Assembly (NCBI GenBank): GCA_039184055.1
Contig: JBCDBH010000292.1
Coordinates: forward strand, 1 to 7,620
Direction of reading: 5' to 3'
From: JBCDBH01 sp039184055
GTDB taxonomy: Bacteria; Acidobacteriota; Thermoanaerobaculia; Multivoradales; J023
DNA: 7,620 nucleotides
Program-made: the position numbers and the translations under genes
Notes under the pieces: generated by a model
What the model saw: only the letters and a program-made list of their open reading frames with translations
The model's database searches: none
What the model was told of the DNA's origin: nothing
Shown: piece by piece, positions 5,840-7,620 of the stretch
Layout: each line of letters starts with the position of its first letter
Numbering within the stretch: the stretch's first letter is position 1

Positions 5840-6829
5840 ATGGAGCAAATGGACGTTCCCCACGATCTGCCGATTCGCCCTCGTCGCAACCGTCGTACCG
5901 CCGCGATCCGTGGTTTGGTACGAGAAACGGCCCTCGATGTCTCCCATCTGATCGCGCCGCTTTTTGTCGTCGGCGGCGACGGCGTGCGTGAGCCGATCGT
6001 CTCGATGCCGGGAATCGACCGGTTGTCGATCGATCTTTTGCTGGACGAGGCGCGTTTTCTGCATGGTCATGGCATTCCCGCCGTGGCGCTCTTTCCGGCT
6101 CTTCCCGACAGCATCAAGGACCGGATCGCCACCGAGTCGACGAATCCCGACGGTCTGCTGCAACGCACTGTCAAAACGCTCAAGGACGCGTTGCCCGAGC
6201 TTTTGGTGATCACAGATGTGGCGATGGATCCGTATTCAAGCGACGGGCACGATGGGCTGGTGGCAAACGGTGAGATCAAGAACGATCCGACGCTGGAGAT
6301 TCTCGCCGCGATGGCGGTGTCGCAAGCCAAGGCGGGCGCGGATTGGGTGGCGCCTTCGGACATGATGGATGGTCGCGTCGGGGTGATCCGCGACAGTCTG
6401 GATATGGCAGGCATGACGGACGTGGGGATTCTCGCCTATTCGGCGAAGTATGCGTCGTCGTTTTACGGGCCGTTTCGCGATGCGCTCGATTCGGCGCCGC
6501 GTGGGGGCGATAAGAAGACATATCAGATGGATCCGGCGAATGCTCGTGAGGCTTTGCGGGAGGTGTTGCTGGATGTCGAGGAAGGCGCGGATGTGGTGAT
6601 GGTGAAGCCGGCGCTGCCTTATTTGGATGTGATTCGGCGGGTGCGGGAGGTTGTGGACGTGCCGGTGGCGGCTTATCAGGTGAGTGGGGAGTATTCGATG
6701 ATCATGGCGGCTGGGGAGCGGGCTTGGATGGATGTGGATGCGCTTATGATGGAGTCGCTTACGGCTATTCGGCGGGCTGGGGCGGATATGGTTTTGAGTT
6801 ATTTTGCTCGGCGGTTTGTTAGTCGTTGA
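5840..6829 (+). CDS. hemB: Porphobilinogen synthase (delta-aminolevulinic acid dehydratase)
   Basis: HemB condenses two 5-aminolevulinate molecules to porphobilinogen in the common tetrapyrrole pathway. Counting 329 residues from the ATG at 5840, the Schiff-base lysines are Lys203 in AYSAKYASSFYGPFRDA and Lys256 in MVKPALPYLD. The metal-site loop DVAMDPYSSDGHDG (126-139) has Ala128, Asp130 and Asp138 where zinc enzymes have cysteines, so this is the cysteine-less, Mg-type form related to the Pseudomonas aeruginosa enzyme. The loop has Asp135 where many homologues have His. GEYSMIMAAGERAW (283-296) is a further family block. Upstream TTG (5822) and downstream ATG (5849) are alternative starts; 5840 is preferred because it fits the -10 position and homologue length, while a GGAG lies only three bases before 5849. 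Base usage changes markedly through the gene, and the last 40 sense codons all end in G or T. Confidence 0.96.
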   Translation: MEQMDVPHDLPIRPRRNRRTAAIRGLVRETALDVSHLIAPLFVVGGDGVREPIVSMPGIDRLSIDLLLDEARFLHGHGIPAVALFPALPDSIKDRIATESTNPDGLLQRTVKTLKDALPELLVITDVAMDPYSSDGHDGLVANGEIKNDPTLEILAAMAVSQAKAGADWVAPSDMMDGRVGVIRDSLDMAGMTDVGILAYSAKYASSFYGPFRDALDSAPRGGDKKTYQMDPANAREALREVLLDVEEGADVVMVKPALPYLDVIRRVREVVDVPVAAYQVSGEYSMIMAAGERAWMDVDALMMESLTAIRRAGADMVLSYFARRFVSR

Positions 6830-6858
6830 GTTGGTTTCTCAGAGGACTGCGGCCATTC

Positions 6859-6885
6859 TCGCTCCGCTTTGGCGATTGAGACGGG
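6859..6885. repeat. 27-bp direct repeat, copy 1
   Basis: The 27 bases at 6859-6885 (beginning TCGCTCCGCTTTGGCGATTG and ending AGACGGG) recur exactly at 6989-7015, a 130-bp offset. Similarity extends imperfectly upstream of both copies. The hairpins at 6891-6949 lie between the copies. Confidence 0.9.
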
Positions 6886-6890
6886 CGTAA

Positions 6891-6916
6891 CGAAAATAGC
6901 CTCCGGGCTATTTTCG
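6891..6916. terminator. Perfect hairpin, possible bidirectional terminator
   Basis: CGAAAATAGCC (6891-6901) and GGCTATTTTCG (6906-6916) form a perfect 11-bp stem around a TCCG loop. A GC-rich core is flanked by an A-run on one side and a T-run on the other, giving the shape of a bidirectional intrinsic terminator. It begins 61 bases after the hemB stop, and its symmetry would also allow it to stop transcription arriving from modC. The T-run is short (TTTT), so termination strength is uncertain. An outer CGTAACG/CGTTACG pairing (6886-6892 with 6923-6929) could compete with or extend the structure. Confidence 0.5.
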
Positions 6917-6920
6917 TAGG

Positions 6921-6949
6921 TCACGTTACGCTCCGAAGGAGCGTAGTGA
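6921..6949. repeat. Second hairpin (inverted repeat) adjacent to the terminator-like stem
   Basis: TACGCTCC (6927-6934) and GGAGCGTA (6938-6945) pair across a GAA loop. After a two-base bulge, TCAC (6921-6924) pairs with GTGA (6946-6949). No T-run follows, so this resembles an extragenic palindromic repeat more than a terminator. Confidence 0.75.
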
Positions 6950-6988
6950 CTGGACTGCGTCTGGGATACAAAGAACCTGAGGCTGCTT

Positions 6989-7015
6989 TCGCTCCGCTTT
7001 GGCGATTGAGACGGG
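6989..7015. repeat. 27-bp direct repeat, copy 2
   Basis: This copy is identical to 6859-6885. The sequence after the two copies diverges at once, copy 1 running into the 6891-6949 hairpins and copy 2 into the different hairpin at 7054-7090. Confidence 0.9.
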
Positions 7016-7053
7016 TTCGCGTTTTCGTGCTCGACTGACACTGAAAGGCAAAG

Positions 7054-7090
7054 GACGGTCCGCTTCGCGGATTGACTGACGAAATCCGTC
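7054..7090. repeat. Hairpin with inner and outer stems
   Basis: An inner stem TCCGC/GCGGA (7059-7063 with 7067-7071, loop TTC) lies inside an outer GACGG/CCGTC pairing (7054-7058 with 7086-7090). The inner stem is perfect but short. Its function is unknown. Confidence 0.5.
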
Positions 7091-7326
7091 TTCGATCACG
7101 TTGGGGTTTCTGAGAGATCCTTGGGGCTACAGACCAGCCTGGCTTGCTTTGCCCTCGTCGCCTTTCGAGTTTGCTTGGTTCGCCTTCGAAAGCTCTTGCC
7201 AGGTTTGGACCATGGCCGTCCGTGTCAGCTGCGCGCGAAATCGCGAGCCCCGTCTCCCACTTTGGCCGGTATGTCTTTGTACAGGGCGGCAAGGGAACGG
7301 ACCTCTTCGGTGTGCCTGGTGGTTTT

Positions 7327-7620
7327 CTAGGTCGACGCTGTTACGGAGGTGGGTGTTTTGGTGTTGGCGTTGGTGGGTGTGCCTTCTCCGCCGTAGACGA
7401 CGATGCCGGTGGCTTTGAAGATGAGGTGGACGGTTTTGCCTTCGGCTAGGTCGAGTCTTTCTAGGGTGTTGGGGGTGAGCTCGATGCTTAGGGTGGGGAT
7501 GTCGTCGGCGAGTTTGGCTAGGAGGAGGCAGATGCCGGTGCTGGGGCGGATTTCGGTGATGGTGGCGGCGAGGACGTTTTGGGCGGAGATGGCGCGGGGA
7601 GGTTCGCAGGCGACGATGAC
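7327..7620 (-). CDS. modC: Partial molybdate ABC transporter ATP-binding protein, C-terminal TOBE/Mop domain
   Basis: An open frame enters from the right edge and ends at TAG (7327-7329), giving the last 97 residues of a minus-strand gene. The visible part begins VIVACEPPRAISAQNVLAAT, which matches the junction in ModC-type ATPases where the nucleotide-binding domain passes into the C-terminal TOBE/Mop oxyanion-binding domain. LSIELTPNTLERLDLAEGKT and VHLIFKATGIVVY complete one Mop-like domain, in which the closing KATGIVV strand is characteristic. A Thr/Pro/Asn-rich tail of about 20 residues follows. ModC would power molybdate uptake with ModA and ModB, which should lie beyond the right edge. 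The ATPase motifs are not in the window, so another TOBE-bearing ABC ATPase remains possible. Codon use is extreme: 93 of 97 codons end in C or A. Confidence 0.75.
   Translation of the reverse strand, partial: VIVACEPPRAISAQNVLAATITEIRPSTGICLLLAKLADDIPTLSIELTPNTLERLDLAEGKTVHLIFKATGIVVYGGEGTPTNANTKTPTSVTAST

Larger units (their letters stand above)
6830..7326. other. Non-coding region between hemB and modC with repeats and hairpins
   Basis: About 500 bases separate the convergent ends of hemB and the probable modC. No convincing gene is present: the short open frames here on both strands are Arg/Ser/Pro-rich, overlap each other and match nothing I know. The left part (6844-7090) holds a 27-bp direct repeat and several hairpins. 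The right part (7091-7326) has some imperfect inverted repeats but no tRNA or recognisable RNA family. The mix looks like a composite intergenic repeat element or decayed sequence. Confidence 0.6.

Noticed and set aside
6859..7015. Possible CRISPR array from the 27-bp repeats
   Set aside because: There are only two copies, the intervening 103 bp is far longer than a spacer and contains hairpins, and no cas gene is nearby.
7231..7245. CGCG-AAAT-CGCG mini-hairpin
   Set aside because: A four-bp stem is expected by chance in DNA this GC-rich.
6921..7292. A 123-codon minus-strand frame in the hemB-modC spacer
   Set aside because: It runs through the direct repeat and hairpins, is rich in Arg/Ser/Pro, and has no ribosome binding site or recognisable motif. 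Competing frames of similar quality exist on the plus strand (for example 7101-7418, which overlaps modC).
6830..7326. tRNA or other stable RNA gene
   Set aside because: No cloverleaf, GTTCGANTC-like T-loop with matching acceptor stem, or known RNA motif was found in the spacer.

Overview
The window is GC-rich, tightly packed bacterial chromosomal DNA with ordinary housekeeping genes and no sign of phage, plasmid or transposon genes. The N-terminal signature of the left-edge protein (YYEIALTNRQVL followed by one membrane helix), the full-length NfeD plus slipin pair and the codon habits resemble Acidobacteriota, perhaps a Thermoanaerobaculia-type lineage. That placement is from memory of family resemblance and is moderate to weak.

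Layout. Positions 1-2738 hold a minus-strand cluster, transcribed right to left: nfeD (membrane-bound ClpP-class serine protease), a slipin/stomatin-like SPFH protein, and the N-terminal part of a membrane-anchored, Pro-rich protein that is probably of the SPOR-domain type and runs off the left edge. A 69-bp divergent region separates this cluster from a plus-strand pair: a secreted protein of unknown function (2808-3941) and aroC, chorismate synthase (3951-5042). aroC converges, with one base between the stop codons, on a minus-strand CPBP-family intramembrane protease gene (5044-5754). An 85-bp divergent region then leads to hemB, porphobilinogen synthase (plus, start taken at 5840, end 6829). 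A roughly 500-bp non-coding stretch (6830-7326) follows, with hairpins and a 27-bp direct repeat. The minus-strand 3' end of a probable modC (molybdate ABC transporter ATPase, TOBE/Mop domain) fills the right edge.

How the genes fit together. NfeD and slipin are established operon partners: the NfeD protease domain cleaves the C-terminal hydrophobic segment of its slipin, and both act at the membrane. The third gene may place an envelope or cell-wall factor in the same transcript. aroC (shikimate pathway) and hemB (tetrapyrrole synthesis) are metabolic housekeeping genes with no visible functional link to their neighbours.

Most interesting points. (1) A strong strand-specific base bias builds up through hemB and continues into modC: the last 40 sense codons of hemB all end in G or T, while 93 of 97 modC codons on the opposite strand end in C or A, so the plus strand is G/T-biased whatever the gene direction. 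(2) The unknown secreted protein is built from six recurring strand-turn-strand units arranged as a two-fold internal duplication. (3) The non-coding stretch after hemB carries a repeat and hairpin cluster. (4) Probable -10 elements lie only 7-8 bases before the hemB and nfeD start codons, suggesting leaderless transcripts.
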